Shown piece by piece: positions 16,454 to 25,305 of a stretch of DNA of 64,000 bases. The notes beneath the pieces were generated by a model that was not told the origin of the DNA, did not search any database, and saw only the letters and a list, made by a program, of their open reading frames with translations. The stretch is from contig NZ_CAJHCR010000021.1 of assembly GCF_904848585.1 (NCBI RefSeq), forward strand, positions 1-64,000. The letters are read 5' to 3'. Every line of letters begins with the position of its first letter. The first letter of the stretch is position 1. Made by a program: the position numbers and the translations under genes. The stretch comes from Paraburkholderia kirstenboschensis (GTDB taxonomy: Bacteria > Pseudomonadota > Gammaproteobacteria > Burkholderiales > Burkholderiaceae).

Positions 16454-17737
16454 TTAGCTGCCCCGCACCGGGCGCATCGCGATCAGCACCAGAGCGCCGA
16501 TTGCGAGAAGCGCGACCATCACGTATAAGCCGGCATGCAGGCTACCGGTGGCCGTCTGCGCCCAGCCGATGATCGTTGGGCTGAGAAAGCCGCCGATCAG
16601 CCCGAGCGTGTTAATGAGCGCGATGCCTCCCGATGCCGCATCACCCTTGAGGTACTCGGAGGGCATCGCCCAGAACACCGTGTAGGCGACCCACATCATC
16701 GCCGTGGCGATCGTGATGCAAGTGAGCGCAATGGAGAGTTGATCGCCGAAAAACGTTGCCAGCGCGAGTGCCGCCGAGCCCATCAGCGCCGGGATCGCGC
16801 TGTGATAGCGACGCTCACCACGCCGGTCCGAACTGCGACCTATCAGCGTCATTGCAATGGCCGAGGCGAGATAGGGGATGGCGGAATAAAGACCTATCTG
16901 CATCGTGTCCTTGACGCCCGCCGCCTTGATGATGGAGGGCAGCCAGAAGCTCACCGCGTAGATGCCGCAGATAAAGCAGAAGTAAGGCACCGCCATCAGA
17001 TACACGCGCGGGTCTTTCGCAACCTGCGCAAACGAATGATGCGAACCTGATGTGTCGAGTTCGGAGGCAAGTAGGTGCTTTTCGTCGTCGCTAAGCCAGC
17101 TCGCGTCGGCGGGCCGGTCGTCCAGGACGAACAGCGCGAGCACACCCAGAATCACACACGGCAGCCCTTCGATGAGAAACATCCACTGCCAGCCGTCGAG
17201 ACCGTGCGCCCCGGAAAACGAAGTCATAACCCAGGTCGAGAGCGGGCCGCCGAACATGCCGCCGATCGGTCCGGCGAGCATGACAATCGCCATCACCTGC
17301 GCCATACGCGCGCGGCCGTACCAGTACGTGAGATAGAAAATCATGCCCGGTGCGAAACCCGCTTCGAACACGCCGAGCAGAAAGCGCATCGCGTAGAACA
17401 CGGGCTCGTTGCGCACAAACAGCATTGCCGCTGACGTAATGCCCCACAGCACCATGATGCGGCTGATGGTCTTGCGCGCCCCGATCCGGGGCAGCAGCAG
17501 ATTGCTCGGTATCTCGAACAACACGTAGCCAAGAAAAAAGATACCCGCACCCAGGCCGTAGACGGCGTCGGAGAAGCCTAGATCGGCTTGCATCTGCAGT
17601 TTGGCGAAACCGATGTTGACGCGATCCAGGTACGCGAACGTATAGCACAGCAGCAGGAACGGCAACAGGCGCCAGTTGAGCTTGCGATAGAGGTTCGCAT
17701 GCCGCTCAGCGACGAGCGTGGAAGAAATGGCGGACAA
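16454..17737 (-). CDS. MFS transporter, anion:cation symporter type (organic acid)
   Basis: About 427 residues with 12 predicted membrane segments. The signature LLCYTFAYLDRVNIGFAKLQ and the loop motif NLLLPRIGARKTISRIMVLWG place it in the ACS group (tartrate, phthalate and glucarate-type carriers). I prefer a TTG start at 17737, which has GGAGA seven bases upstream; a second TTG at 17782 would add 15 residues. It is divergent from the LysR gene at 17853 and upstream of the M81 gene, so the three form a likely uptake/degradation unit under LysR control. Confidence 0.85.
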   Translation of the reverse strand: MSAISSTLVAERHANLYRKLNWRLLPFLLLCYTFAYLDRVNIGFAKLQMQADLGFSDAVYGLGAGIFFLGYVLFEIPSNLLLPRIGARKTISRIMVLWGITSAAMLFVRNEPVFYAMRFLLGVFEAGFAPGMIFYLTYWYGRARMAQVMAIVMLAGPIGGMFGGPLSTWVMTSFSGAHGLDGWQWMFLIEGLPCVILGVLALFVLDDRPADASWLSDDEKHLLASELDTSGSHHSFAQVAKDPRVYLMAVPYFCFICGIYAVSFWLPSIIKAAGVKDTMQIGLYSAIPYLASAIAMTLIGRSSDRRGERRYHSAIPALMGSAALALATFFGDQLSIALTCITIATAMMWVAYTVFWAMPSEYLKGDAASGGIALINTLGLIGGFLSPTIIGWAQTATGSLHAGLYVMVALLAIGALVLIAMRPVRGS

Positions 17738-17797
17738 GGGCTTTCTCCGTGGTACTTGGGGTGAGCCATGTTCGATAGCCAAAAACCAGCGAGCAAG

Positions 17798-17814
17798 AGC
17801 AACTGAAGTTTGCT
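17798..17814. promoter_or_regulatory. Inverted repeat between divergent MFS and LysR genes, candidate LysR operator
   Basis: AGCAA-N7-TTGCT is a 17-bp dyad centred 47 bp before the LysR start and within the intergenic region shared with the MFS gene. LysR-type regulators usually bind such dyads in divergent promoters. It is a short match and the assignment is positional. Confidence 0.4.
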
Positions 17815-17852
17815 ATCGTTGCTGTTCAGGCAACACTCACCAAACCTAACGG

Positions 17853-18770
17853 ATGCGCGAACTCAATCAGCGGCGCCTGCGATATTTCCACGAAGTGCTT
17901 ACGCACGGCTCAATACGCGCCGCCGCTGACAGTCTCAACACGGCGGCTTCCGTGATCACGCGGCAGATCCGCCTTCTGGAAGAAGAAGTGGGCGCGACAC
18001 TCTTCGAGCGGCGCGCGCGCGGCGTGCGGCCAACCGAAGCGGCGGCCCATGTGCTTGAGTACTGGCGCGGATGCCAAGCGCAGCAGGAGCAACTGGAAGA
18101 TCGCCTGCAGGCGTTGCGGGGGTTGCAACGTGGGCATATCCGGCTCGCCATCAGCGAAGGCTACATCGACGGCTTGATGGAAGAAGTGCTGCAGGAATTC
18201 TGTACGCAGTACCCGAAGCTCGACGTCGTGGTGGACGTAATGCCGGTCAACAACGTCCTCGACGAAATTATCGAGAGCCGCGCGCATATTGGCCTTGCAT
18301 ACAACCCGCCAGCGCATCCAGAAGTCGAATACCGGGCGACGTCGCCAATGCCGGTGGTGCTGCTCGTCAATGCGCAGCATCCACTTGCGGTGCGGGGCGG
18401 CCCGGTCACCGTCGACGAGATGCTCGCCTGTCCGCTTGCGTTGATGCCGCCAGCGTTCGGTCTAGGGCAGATCGTTGACATGCTCGCCTACGCGGAAAAC
18501 CTCGACATCCGTCCGACACTCACGACAAACTCGCTTCAGGTGTTGCGCCAGTTCGTGACGCGCGGCAATGGGGCAACGCTCATCAGCGCGTTTTCTGTTT
18601 ATCGGGAAATCGATGCGGGAGAACTGGTGGCGTTGCCGATCTCACACCCGATCTTCGAGACCGCCAAAGCTCGGGTGCTCGTCAAAGCGCGCAGACCGCT
18701 TTCGGTTGCAGCGGAGCAACTGCTGGAATGGATTGTTGAACGAATGACGGTGTTCGCCCGCGGCTCGTGA
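17853..18770 (+). CDS. LysR-family transcriptional regulator
   Basis: 305 residues. The N-terminal winged helix-turn-helix reads [39 protein letters not shown] and [15 protein letters not shown]. The remainder is the periplasmic-binding-like effector domain. Divergent arrangement with the MFS/M81 genes suggests it controls them. No defects are seen. Confidence 0.9.
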   Translation: MRELNQRRLRYFHEVLTHGSIRAAADSLNTAASVITRQIRLLEEEVGATLFERRARGVRPTEAAAHVLEYWRGCQAQQEQLEDRLQALRGLQRGHIRLAISEGYIDGLMEEVLQEFCTQYPKLDVVVDVMPVNNVLDEIIESRAHIGLAYNPPAHPEVEYRATSPMPVVLLVNAQHPLAVRGGPVTVDEMLACPLALMPPAFGLGQIVDMLAYAENLDIRPTLTTNSLQVLRQFVTRGNGATLISAFSVYREIDAGELVALPISHPIFETAKARVLVKARRPLSVAAEQLLEWIVERMTVFARGS

Positions 18771-18794
18771 TATGTGCGAAGCGGCGTCGCTGCC

Positions 18795-18905
18795 TCAGCC
18801 ACCCTTCACGGCATCCTTCAATGCCTTGCCGACGGTGAATTCAACTGTCGTTGCCGCCGGGTTCTGAATCTCGGCGTCGGTTGACCTGAGCCACGACGGA
18901 TACAT
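18795..18905 (-). pseudogene. C-terminal remnant of an HU-family DNA-binding protein
   Basis: A 36-codon frame ends with AEIQNPAATTVEFTVGKA followed by LKDAVKGG. This matches the C-terminal ~26 residues of HU-type histone-like proteins (AEIKIPAAKTVKFTAGKALKDAV), but the N-terminal two thirds and the DNA-binding arm are gone. An ATG at 18905 precedes ten unrelated codons. It is too short to function as HU. Confidence 0.55.
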
Positions 18906-19009
18906 ACCTCTCTCGCCCGTCACTCACGGCTTCGCCGTGCAGCCCGCTCACACGCACTGGGCCTCTGATCAAGGTCGACGGCGCATCGCCATACAACCGG
19001 GAGCATGTC

Positions 19010-19319
19010 ATGTCGGTTCGTATTCATCCGCTGGCTCTAGCCAGTCTGATGCTGGCTGCAGGCCTCGTGAGCCGGGTGCAAGGGGAAACCGTTCGATGCG
19101 CTATCAGGAAGCCGTCGGCCTCGCGCAGGTACCGGCGCCCGTCAAAGCAACGAGCGAGCAGCAGGCTCAGGGCCGCAGTGTCGGCGAACTCGAAAGGCAG
19201 ACCGCGAAGGGCACGACTCGCTATGCCGTCGCGCTGGGTTCTGGCAACCAGAAGCAGAGTTGCTCATCGACGAAGGCGGAAAGGTGATTGCCACCAACGC
19301 GGGCGAGGACGACGATTGA
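19010..19319 (+). pseudogene. Frameshifted PepSY-like exported protein
   Basis: The start encodes a signal peptide (MSVRIHPLALASLMLAAGLVS). The reading frame then moves once near 19095, giving RYQEAVGLAQVPAPVK through TTRYAVALGSGNQKQ, and again near 19258, giving ELLIDEGGKVIATNAGEDDD before a stop. The last part, a beta-strand pair with LIDEGGKVI, resembles PepSY or similar small periplasmic domains. No single frame covers the protein. It is either inactivated or contains sequencing errors. Confidence 0.5.
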
Positions 19320-19359
19320 GCGAGGACCGCTCGCACACCACTGATGCACGGAGAACACC

Positions 19360-19788
19360 ATGAAATGGATCACGCGCGAACGCCCGAAGGTCGACCGGAT
19401 CGCCTGTCCATGGCTGATCGTCAACTTCATCGACAGGGAAGCCGAGTTCATTTATGTGCCGCGTGATGACGTGTTGCGCGTGGCACAGGAGACCGGTGCC
19501 ATTCCCTACGACGTGCCGAACGTCGAACTGGGTCATCACGGCGAGTTGTGCAGCTTTGACGCGTTCCTGCAGAAGTATCAGCTGACCGACCCGGCTCTGC
19601 TGAAACTCGAGCAGATCGTGCGCGGGGCGGACACCAGCCGGCTCGACCTCGTGCCCGAAGCAAGCGGACTCTATGCGATTTCCGTGGGCTTATCGCGCAA
19701 TTTCGACGACGATCACGAACAACTGCGGTACGGCATGGTTGTGTATGACGCGCTGTATGCGTGGTGTCAGGGCGATGCGCACACCTAG
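19360..19788 (+). CDS. ChrB domain-containing protein (chromate resistance regulator domain)
   Basis: 142 residues starting MKWITRERPKVDRIACPWLI and containing FIDREAEFIYVPRDDV and ELGHHGELCSFDAFL. These match the C-terminal domain of ChrB, the chromate-resistance protein, without the N-terminal part found in full-length ChrB. It overlaps the MFS start by 14 bp and is probably coupled to it. No ChrA chromate transporter follows, so a chromate role is uncertain. Confidence 0.85.
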   Translation: MKWITRERPKVDRIACPWLIVNFIDREAEFIYVPRDDVLRVAQETGAIPYDVPNVELGHHGELCSFDAFLQKYQLTDPALLKLEQIVRGADTSRLDLVPEASGLYAISVGLSRNFDDDHEQLRYGMVVYDALYAWCQGDAHT

Positions 19789-21031
19789 GACAGCGGCCCC
19801 GATCGCGGGTCGCGGTGCGCTCTCACGCCTGATGCTGCCCGCCGGGGCGGACCCAAGCGCGTTGCCTCTGCTCATCGGTCGTGGGGTACGCGGCTTCTGC
19901 GACGGATTTGTCGCCGTGCTGCTGCCGGCGTACCTGCTGACGCTCGGTTTTAGCCAACTGGACGTGGGGCTGGTCAGCAGTGTCACGCTGATCGGCTCGG
20001 CGGTGGCGACGATCCTGGTCGGATTCTTCGCTGGGCGCCATCCGCTGCGTCGCATGCTCGCCCTGGCGGCAGGCTTGATGGCCGCGACGGGTATGGGCTT
20101 CGCCGGACTGTCCGCACTGTGGCCGCTACTCCTCGTCGCGTTTGTCGGAACACTGAATCCCAGTTCCGGGGACGTCAGCCTGTTTCTGCCGCTGGAACTG
20201 GCGCGTCTCGCTGGTTCGGCCACTGGCGACGCCCGCACGGCGCTATTCGCCCGTTACAGTCTGGTTGGCGCGGTGTCCGCCGCGGTAGGCGCTTTGGCGG
20301 CAGCGATCCCGGGGGTGCTCGTCGCGCATGCCGGCCTGCCACTGCTCGCAGCCCTGCGGGTGATGTTCGGTGTCTATGCGCTGGCCGGTATCGCGCTGTG
20401 GTTCCTCTATCGCCGATTGCCCGAACCGCAGGCGCACGAACGGTCCCGCACTGCACCGCTAGGTCCGTCGCGCGGGATCGTCACGCGCCTTGCGCTGCTT
20501 TTCAGCGTGGACGCATTTGCAGGCGGCCTAGTCGTGAACTCGTTGCTCTCGCTGTGGTTGATGCAGCGCTTCGGCCTTTCGCTGGGCGCAGCCGGTGAGT
20601 TCTTCTTTTGGGCGGGTCTGCTGACCGCAGGGTCGCAGCTCGCTGCCGTGCCACTGGCTCGCAAGATCGGTTTGCTGAACACGATGGTGTTCACCCATAT
20701 CCCGTCCAGCCTCTGCCTGATTGCCGCAGCGTTCGCACCTTCCCTGGCACTAACGCTGGCGCTGCTGCTCGTGCGCAGCGCGTTGTCGCAGATGGACGTA
20801 CCAACCCGGACCGCTTACGTGATGGCGGTGGTGACGCCGCCCGAGCGCCCGGCAGCTGCAAGTTTTACGGCAGTACCGAGAAGTCTGGCTTCGGCGCTCG
20901 GTCCCACGCTGGCCGGCGCGCTGCTGGCTATGGGCTGGACCGGCGCTCCGCTTGTCGCCTGTGGTTTGCTCAAGATTGGCTACGACCTTGCGCTACTTGG
21001 GGCATTCCGACGGGTGAAACTCACTGATTAA
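19775..21031 (+). CDS. MFS transporter paired with a ChrB-domain protein
   Basis: About 418 residues from the ATG at 19775, which lies inside the end of the ChrB-domain gene. Hydrophobic segments repeat throughout, and the first part reads LLIGRGVRGFCDGFVAVLLP followed by LLTLGFSQLDVGLVSSV. It looks like an intact 12-segment carrier of the major facilitator type. The substrate is unknown; the pairing suggests export of an oxyanion or similar toxicant. Confidence 0.82.
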   Translation: MRTPRTAAPIAGRGALSRLMLPAGADPSALPLLIGRGVRGFCDGFVAVLLPAYLLTLGFSQLDVGLVSSVTLIGSAVATILVGFFAGRHPLRRMLALAAGLMAATGMGFAGLSALWPLLLVAFVGTLNPSSGDVSLFLPLELARLAGSATGDARTALFARYSLVGAVSAAVGALAAAIPGVLVAHAGLPLLAALRVMFGVYALAGIALWFLYRRLPEPQAHERSRTAPLGPSRGIVTRLALLFSVDAFAGGLVVNSLLSLWLMQRFGLSLGAAGEFFFWAGLLTAGSQLAAVPLARKIGLLNTMVFTHIPSSLCLIAAAFAPSLALTLALLLVRSALSQMDVPTRTAYVMAVVTPPERPAAASFTAVPRSLASALGPTLAGALLAMGWTGAPLVACGLLKIGYDLALLGAFRRVKLTD

Positions 21032-21084
21032 ATTTCGCATCGTGAATGCACTTTGGACTCGGCCCGATTTGCCGAATGAACTTT

Positions 21085-21510
21085 CCCGAAGAAAATCCTC
21101 CTGGTCGTAATAGAAGTTCGGCGGCATATGGCGCGGGTCGCTCTCCTTCGCGGGCGACGGAATCGGGCCAATATGCACGCCGTATGCCTTGCCTCCCTGC
21201 ATCAGCGTGACGTGCTGCAGGTTCGGCGCGTGCTTCTCCATGACCTTACCCATGTTCTTCAACATTCGCAGATTCACCTCGACCAGTTCCGCAGGCGTCG
21301 GCTTCTCCTGATAGGCTGCGAACACGAGATGCGTCGCTTCCCGCACTTGTGCAAGTAGCGCCTCGCAGGACTCTCTGTCCAATAGGTCAACCGCCAAATA
21401 CCTTGCGCGCGTCGGGAAACGGCGACCAGATCGACGCCCTTGGTTTCACAGTGTGCGAGTACTCCGCGTCCGATAACTCCGACCGCGCCTGCTACGACTA
21501 CTGTCTTCAT
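21085..21510 (-). pseudogene. Broken SDR-family (PRISE-like) NAD(P)-dependent oxidoreductase
   Basis: The start (ATG at 21510) gives MKTVVVAGAVGVIGRGVLAH, a Rossmann NAD(P) motif, and ends at VAVSRRA. A frame change near 21400 is followed by YLAVDLLDRESCEALLAQVR, LVEVNLRMLKNMGKVMEKHA and MPPNFYYDQEDFLRE, typical of the ~355-residue progesterone-5beta-reductase/iridoid-synthase-like SDR group. Several residues between the two parts and the whole C-terminal ~190 residues are absent. It converges with the MFS gene. Confidence 0.65.
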
Positions 21511-21632
21511 GTTCGTCTGCTCTCCAACGATTCGCAAATAGAATGTCAGCCAAGCACGCCGATTACCGCGACGGCGCGCATCGTGGAACCGAACCGGCGT
21601 AGTTCCATGTTCTCGCTTGCGCTCCCGCGATA

Positions 21633-22199
21633 TCACGCAGCATGCCGCCGCCCGCGTGCAGTGCTGAACAGCTTGATCATTTCCCGATTGAATGCGGGGA
21701 TATCGTCGGGGTTGCGGCTCGTGACCAGGTTTTGGTCGACGACGACTTCCTGATCCACCCAGTCCGCTCCGGCATTCCTAAGGTCGGTTTTGAGCGATGG
21801 CCACGAGGTCATGCGCCGGCCGTGCGCCGCGCCGGTCTCGATGATGGTCCACGGGCCGTGGCAGATCGCTGCCACCGGCCTGCCGTCATCGAAAAAAGCC
21901 TTTGCGAAAGCCACCGCTTTCGGCTCCGTCCGAAGCGCGTCCGGGTTCAAGACGCCGCCCGGCAGCAGGAGCGCGTCGAAATCTTGCGGCTTGGCGTGGT
22001 CGAGGACGACGTCGACCGGGAACTCGTCTCCCCATTTCGTGAAATTCCAAGCGCGGACGTGCTTATTCTTGGGCGAGACGATGCGCGTCTCGGCGCCGGC
22101 TTCGTCGAGCGCCTTACGAGGCTCGACCATTTCGACTTGCTCAAATCCATCCTCGATCAGGATCGCGATCTTCAGTCCCTTGAGAGTTTCATTCGTCAT
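21633..22199 (-). CDS. DJ-1/PfpI family protein (type 1 glutamine amidotransferase-like)
   Basis: 188 residues. IAILIEDGFEQVEM carries the conserved Glu, and PVAAICHGPWTII carries the nucleophilic elbow with Cys ~113, as in PfpI/YhbO proteins. Members are deglycases, chaperones or proteases acting in stress; the exact activity is not predictable. It looks intact and lies between two broken dehydrogenase genes. Confidence 0.88.
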   Translation of the reverse strand: MTNETLKGLKIAILIEDGFEQVEMVEPRKALDEAGAETRIVSPKNKHVRAWNFTKWGDEFPVDVVLDHAKPQDFDALLLPGGVLNPDALRTEPKAVAFAKAFFDDGRPVAAICHGPWTIIETGAAHGRRMTSWPSLKTDLRNAGADWVDQEVVVDQNLVTSRNPDDIPAFNREMIKLFSTARGRRHAA

Positions 22200-22250
22200 G
22201 TTTCGATCTCCTATGATGAGCTTTCGCTTAGAAATCCGCTTCGCGTGCGG

Positions 22251-22583
22251 CTAACCGTCTGGCCCGCGCTCCGGCAGTGATCGCGCCGTCAGGTCGCGGA
22301 TCTTCTCCTTCGTCTGCTCCTTGTCAGGAAACCTGAGCAGGTTGAAGATCTCGCGGGTGATCTCGCGCCCCAAGACCATGCCGACGGGCGCAGTCGTACG
22401 GCCGCGCACTCTATGCTGGTCCGAGCCACAAATATCGATCGAATAGACTTTCAGGATGACCCCATGATCGAGCTTGCGCCCGAGCGCGGTCTCGAATTGC
22501 GGGTAAGGGAGGGTCTCGCCGGCGACTTTGCCGAGACCTCGATAGACGACGCCGCGATTGCTTGCCAAGATTTCCTGCTCCAT
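22251..22583 (-). pseudogene. Internally deleted formaldehyde dehydrogenase-like gene
   Basis: The first ~75 residues match glutathione-independent formaldehyde dehydrogenase (GVVYRGLGKVAGETLPYP, ICGSDQHRVRGRTTAPVGM). At REITREI the frame jumps to FNLLRFPDKEQTKEKIRDLT, which in the intact paralogue at 22722-23927 lies about 90 residues further on. The remaining C-terminal ~220 residues are absent. The catalytic zinc-ligand region GHE is changed to GRE. This copy cannot be active. Confidence 0.7.
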
Positions 22584-22670
22584 GTTCCGGCGTGATGTTA
22601 CGGATCTATCTGCGGCGCCCTCGCGAGGCGATGACACCTCAGGTTATCTCACCCGCTTCATGTGACGGAT

Positions 22671-22707
22671 CGGGGCGCCTGAACGGGAGGAGCAGTCCAG
22701 CGCCCCG
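22671..22707. terminator. GC hairpin downstream of the formaldehyde dehydrogenase gene
   Basis: CGGGGCGC (22671-22678) pairs perfectly with GCGCCCCG (22700-22707). It lies just after the leftward dehydrogenase stop. No T-run follows on that strand, so termination is only possible, not shown. Confidence 0.3.
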
Positions 22708-22721
22708 TATGTCTGCAGGCT

Positions 22722-23927
22722 CTATGCGGCTTTCTTCACGCTGCCGTGCGGGTCGATGACGAATTTCTTCGGCGAGCCCTCGCTGAACGTCTTGTACGCC
22801 TCAGGCGCCTGCTCCAGCGTGATGATCTCAGTGTTCAGCATGGCGCTAAGATAGGGCATCCGATCCCACAGGATCGCCATCATCAGGTCGTGGTTGTAGT
22901 GCATGATCGGCGCCTGCCCCGCCGTTAGTTTCGGCGACTTGATCCAGGCCTTGCCGAAGTCGATGGGAAGCTTGCCCTTCTTCGTCAGATCGGTGCTCGC
23001 CTTCGGGTCGGCGTCGGTATAGATGCCGGGGACGCCCATCGCCCCACCGGCCCGCACTACTTCGATAAGCGTGTTAATCACCGCCTCCGAGTGCTCGGTG
23101 TTCGCCTCCGGACCACAGCCGTGCGCCTCCAGCCCGACACAATCCACGCCGCAATCCACCTCCCGCTTGCCCAGAATCGCTTCGATCTGGTCGGCCACCG
23201 GCGTGTCCCTAGTGAGATCGACCACCTCGCAGCCATTATTCTTCAGCAGGTCCAGCCGCGCCCGGTTGGTATCGGCCACGATGATGCAGGACGCGCCGAT
23301 CAGGCGAGCGCCCGCCGCGGCACACCGGCCTACCGGCCCTGCCCCGGCTATATAGACCGTCGAGCCAACCTTGGCGCCGGCCTCCATCAGACCATGGAAA
23401 CCGGTCGGCAGGATGTCCGACAACAGCGTGAGGTCCCGGATCTTCTCCATCGCCTGGTCCTTGTCCGGGAAAGGCAACAGGTTCCAATCGGCGTAAGGCA
23501 CCATGAGGTAGTCGGACTGGCCACCCTGCCAGCCGCCGAGATTGAAGCCATAGGCGCCGCAATCGACGGCGTCATTGACGTTCATGCACACATCGGTATG
23601 CCGCTCCTTGCAATTTCGGCAGCGCCCGCAAGAGACGTTGAACGGGACCGAACATATGTCGCCCTTCTTGATGAACTCGACGTCCGGCCCGACCTCGATG
23701 ACTTCCCCGGTCATCTCATGTCCCATCACCATCCCCTTAGGCGCGGCAAAGCGGCCGTGGTAGATGTGCTGGTCGCTGCCACAGATATTCGTCGTCACGA
23801 TCTTGAGGATAGCGCCGTGATTGGCTTTCTTGCCTGTCGGCGTGACCAGCTTCGGATAGTCGAAAGTCTGCAGCTCCATCTTCATCGGACCCATGAACGT
23901 TATGACGCGATTGCCGCTCCCAGCCAT
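22722..23927 (-). CDS. fdhA: Zinc-dependent, glutathione-independent formaldehyde/alcohol dehydrogenase
   Basis: 401 residues, normal length. Catalytic zinc ligands are in TTNICGSDQHIYHG and MVMGHEMTGEV. The structural zinc loop is CGRCRNCKERHTDVC, and the NAD site is YIAGAGPVGRCAAAGARLIG. The family (FdhA of Pseudomonas putida and relatives) dismutates or oxidises formaldehyde with bound NAD. Some relatives prefer other alcohols or aldehydes. The start has AAGGAGACATATC-type spacing. It is intact, unlike the truncated relative next to it. Confidence 0.88.
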   Translation of the reverse strand: MAGSGNRVITFMGPMKMELQTFDYPKLVTPTGKKANHGAILKIVTTNICGSDQHIYHGRFAAPKGMVMGHEMTGEVIEVGPDVEFIKKGDICSVPFNVSCGRCRNCKERHTDVCMNVNDAVDCGAYGFNLGGWQGGQSDYLMVPYADWNLLPFPDKDQAMEKIRDLTLLSDILPTGFHGLMEAGAKVGSTVYIAGAGPVGRCAAAGARLIGASCIIVADTNRARLDLLKNNGCEVVDLTRDTPVADQIEAILGKREVDCGVDCVGLEAHGCGPEANTEHSEAVINTLIEVVRAGGAMGVPGIYTDADPKASTDLTKKGKLPIDFGKAWIKSPKLTAGQAPIMHYNHDLMMAILWDRMPYLSAMLNTEIITLEQAPEAYKTFSEGSPKKFVIDPHGSVKKAA

Positions 23928-24344
23928 GATATGTCTCCTTGTTGGGCGTGCGAGGTCCGATCGATGTTCCCATCGCGGCCTGGGTAAGGCGTCACGCTCG
24001 AATGGAGCCTGCCGATCATTGCGATCCCGAACACGTATGCAGGCTAAGATATGACGCCGATCTCGTCACGTGTCCATTGACCCGATGACGATGGCATCAA
24101 GACTAGGCTCTTGCCGGTTGCACTTCTTCCTCATTCCTGCAAAGACGTGTCGGATCCCTGCGCTCCTGCTGCGCGGCTTTCAGCTGTAAACGTACGGCAG
24201 CATTCCGCAAAAACTGCGCAGGCGAACGGAAGAAAATCTGCACCGCGCGGCCCTACCGTTGTCCTACCTTGGACGGATGCGCTCGGCGCCGCGCGTGGCC
24301 CGCGTGCACGCGTTAGTCCCTCAGCAAGCCAAGGAGGAGCAGCG

Positions 24345-24929
24345 ATGAGAACCGACGACGACATCAAGCGGGACGTGGACTACGAACTGATGTGGGATCC
24401 GGACATCGATCCATCAGATATCGGGGTTGCGGTCAGGGACGGCGCGGTCACATCGTCCGGTTTCGCGCGCAGCTTCCGGCAAAGGCGCAAGGCCGAAGAC
24501 AACGCGACGCGTGTGCGCGGCGTGCGAGGGTCGGCAAACGATTTGGAGGTGCGGTTGCCGCTGATCAACAAGCGGCCCGATCCGGAGATCGTGCGCGAGA
24601 TCATTGCCGAACTGAAGGCCGAGGTGCCTTATGCGGCGGAAGATATCAAGACAGTCGTCAGGGACGGACACGTGACGCTGAAGGGCGAAGTCGAATGGGA
24701 CTATCAGCGCCGCCGCGCGGCCGACACGGCGCTGCGGGTGAGCGGCGTGACCGGCCTGACGAACGAGATCGAGATCAACCCGAAGGTCGAGCCGGAGGAC
24801 CTCAAGCGCAAGATCGACGACGCGCTCAAGCGCAACGCGGAAGTCGACGCACAGCACAGCACATCACGGTCGAGGCCGAAGGCAATAAGGTCGTCCTGCG
24901 CGGTGGAAACTCATGCAAGCCCCCGTTGA
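24345..24929 (+). CDS. BON-domain protein with frameshifted third domain
   Basis: The ATG at 24345 follows an ideal AAGGAGGAGCAGCG. Two BON domains are intact (residues ~5-70, VAVRDGAVTSSGFA, and ~78-145, TVVRDGHVTLKGEVEWDYQR), with the usual GV.G..N motif in SGVTGLTNEIEI. The third begins RKIDDALKRNAEVDAQH and then leaves the frame. In another frame ITVEAEGNKVVLRGG continues the domain for about 15 residues before unrelated sequence. A CAGCA duplication at about 24851-24860 explains the shift. BON proteins are often envelope or stress proteins. The two complete domains may still be made. Confidence 0.75.
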   Translation: MRTDDDIKRDVDYELMWDPDIDPSDIGVAVRDGAVTSSGFARSFRQRRKAEDNATRVRGVRGSANDLEVRLPLINKRPDPEIVREIIAELKAEVPYAAEDIKTVVRDGHVTLKGEVEWDYQRRRAADTALRVSGVTGLTNEIEINPKVEPEDLKRKIDDALKRNAEVDAQHSTSRSRPKAIRSSCAVETHASPR

Positions 24930-24981
24930 AGAACACAGAGCGAGGCAATCAACAATAGCCCTCCTGTCGGGCGAAGGCGAA

Positions 24982-25305
24982 ATGCATCTGCCCATTGTGA
25001 CCAGTCGTGTCCGCCCGATGCGCGGTGATAGCTACTTTGGGAAATGTGTCATCCGGCTCATCGAACGTGATAGTCCGACCTCGGCAACTGTTGCGTGGAG
25101 CGACTCGACCTCCTGCTTCTACGGCGCACAGCTATGGCGGCGCTGCGTCGCGAAGAAAGTCGGGGTCTGCTCCCTGAGTGGCCAGACCATTGCAAGAGGC
25201 GACGCCGTATATCGGCCCAGACGTGTTCAACCTATACCACGAAACGTCGAAGCAATGATTCTCGCCGCAGTGCTGGAAACGGTCTCTGTGGAAGAAGGCA
25301 TCTGA
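24982..25305 (+). CDS. DUF3331 domain-containing protein
   Basis: About 107 residues from ATG 24982 (AAGG seven bases upstream); an upstream ATG at 24913 overlaps the BON frame and is less likely. It shows the DUF3331 pattern: IRLIERDSPTSATVAWSD, YGAQLWRRCVAKKVGVCSLS, GQTIARGDAVYRPR, and NVEAMILAA near the end. The family is almost confined to Burkholderia and relatives and has no known function. The Cys pair and the GD.VYRP motif suggest a small compact domain. Confidence 0.75.
   Translation: MHLPIVTSRVRPMRGDSYFGKCVIRLIERDSPTSATVAWSDSTSCFYGAQLWRRCVAKKVGVCSLSGQTIARGDAVYRPRRVQPIPRNVEAMILAAVLETVSVEEGI

Noticed and set aside
19360-21031. Chromate resistance operon with chrA
   Set aside because: Only a ChrB domain and an MFS carrier are present; no ChrA family protein is seen.
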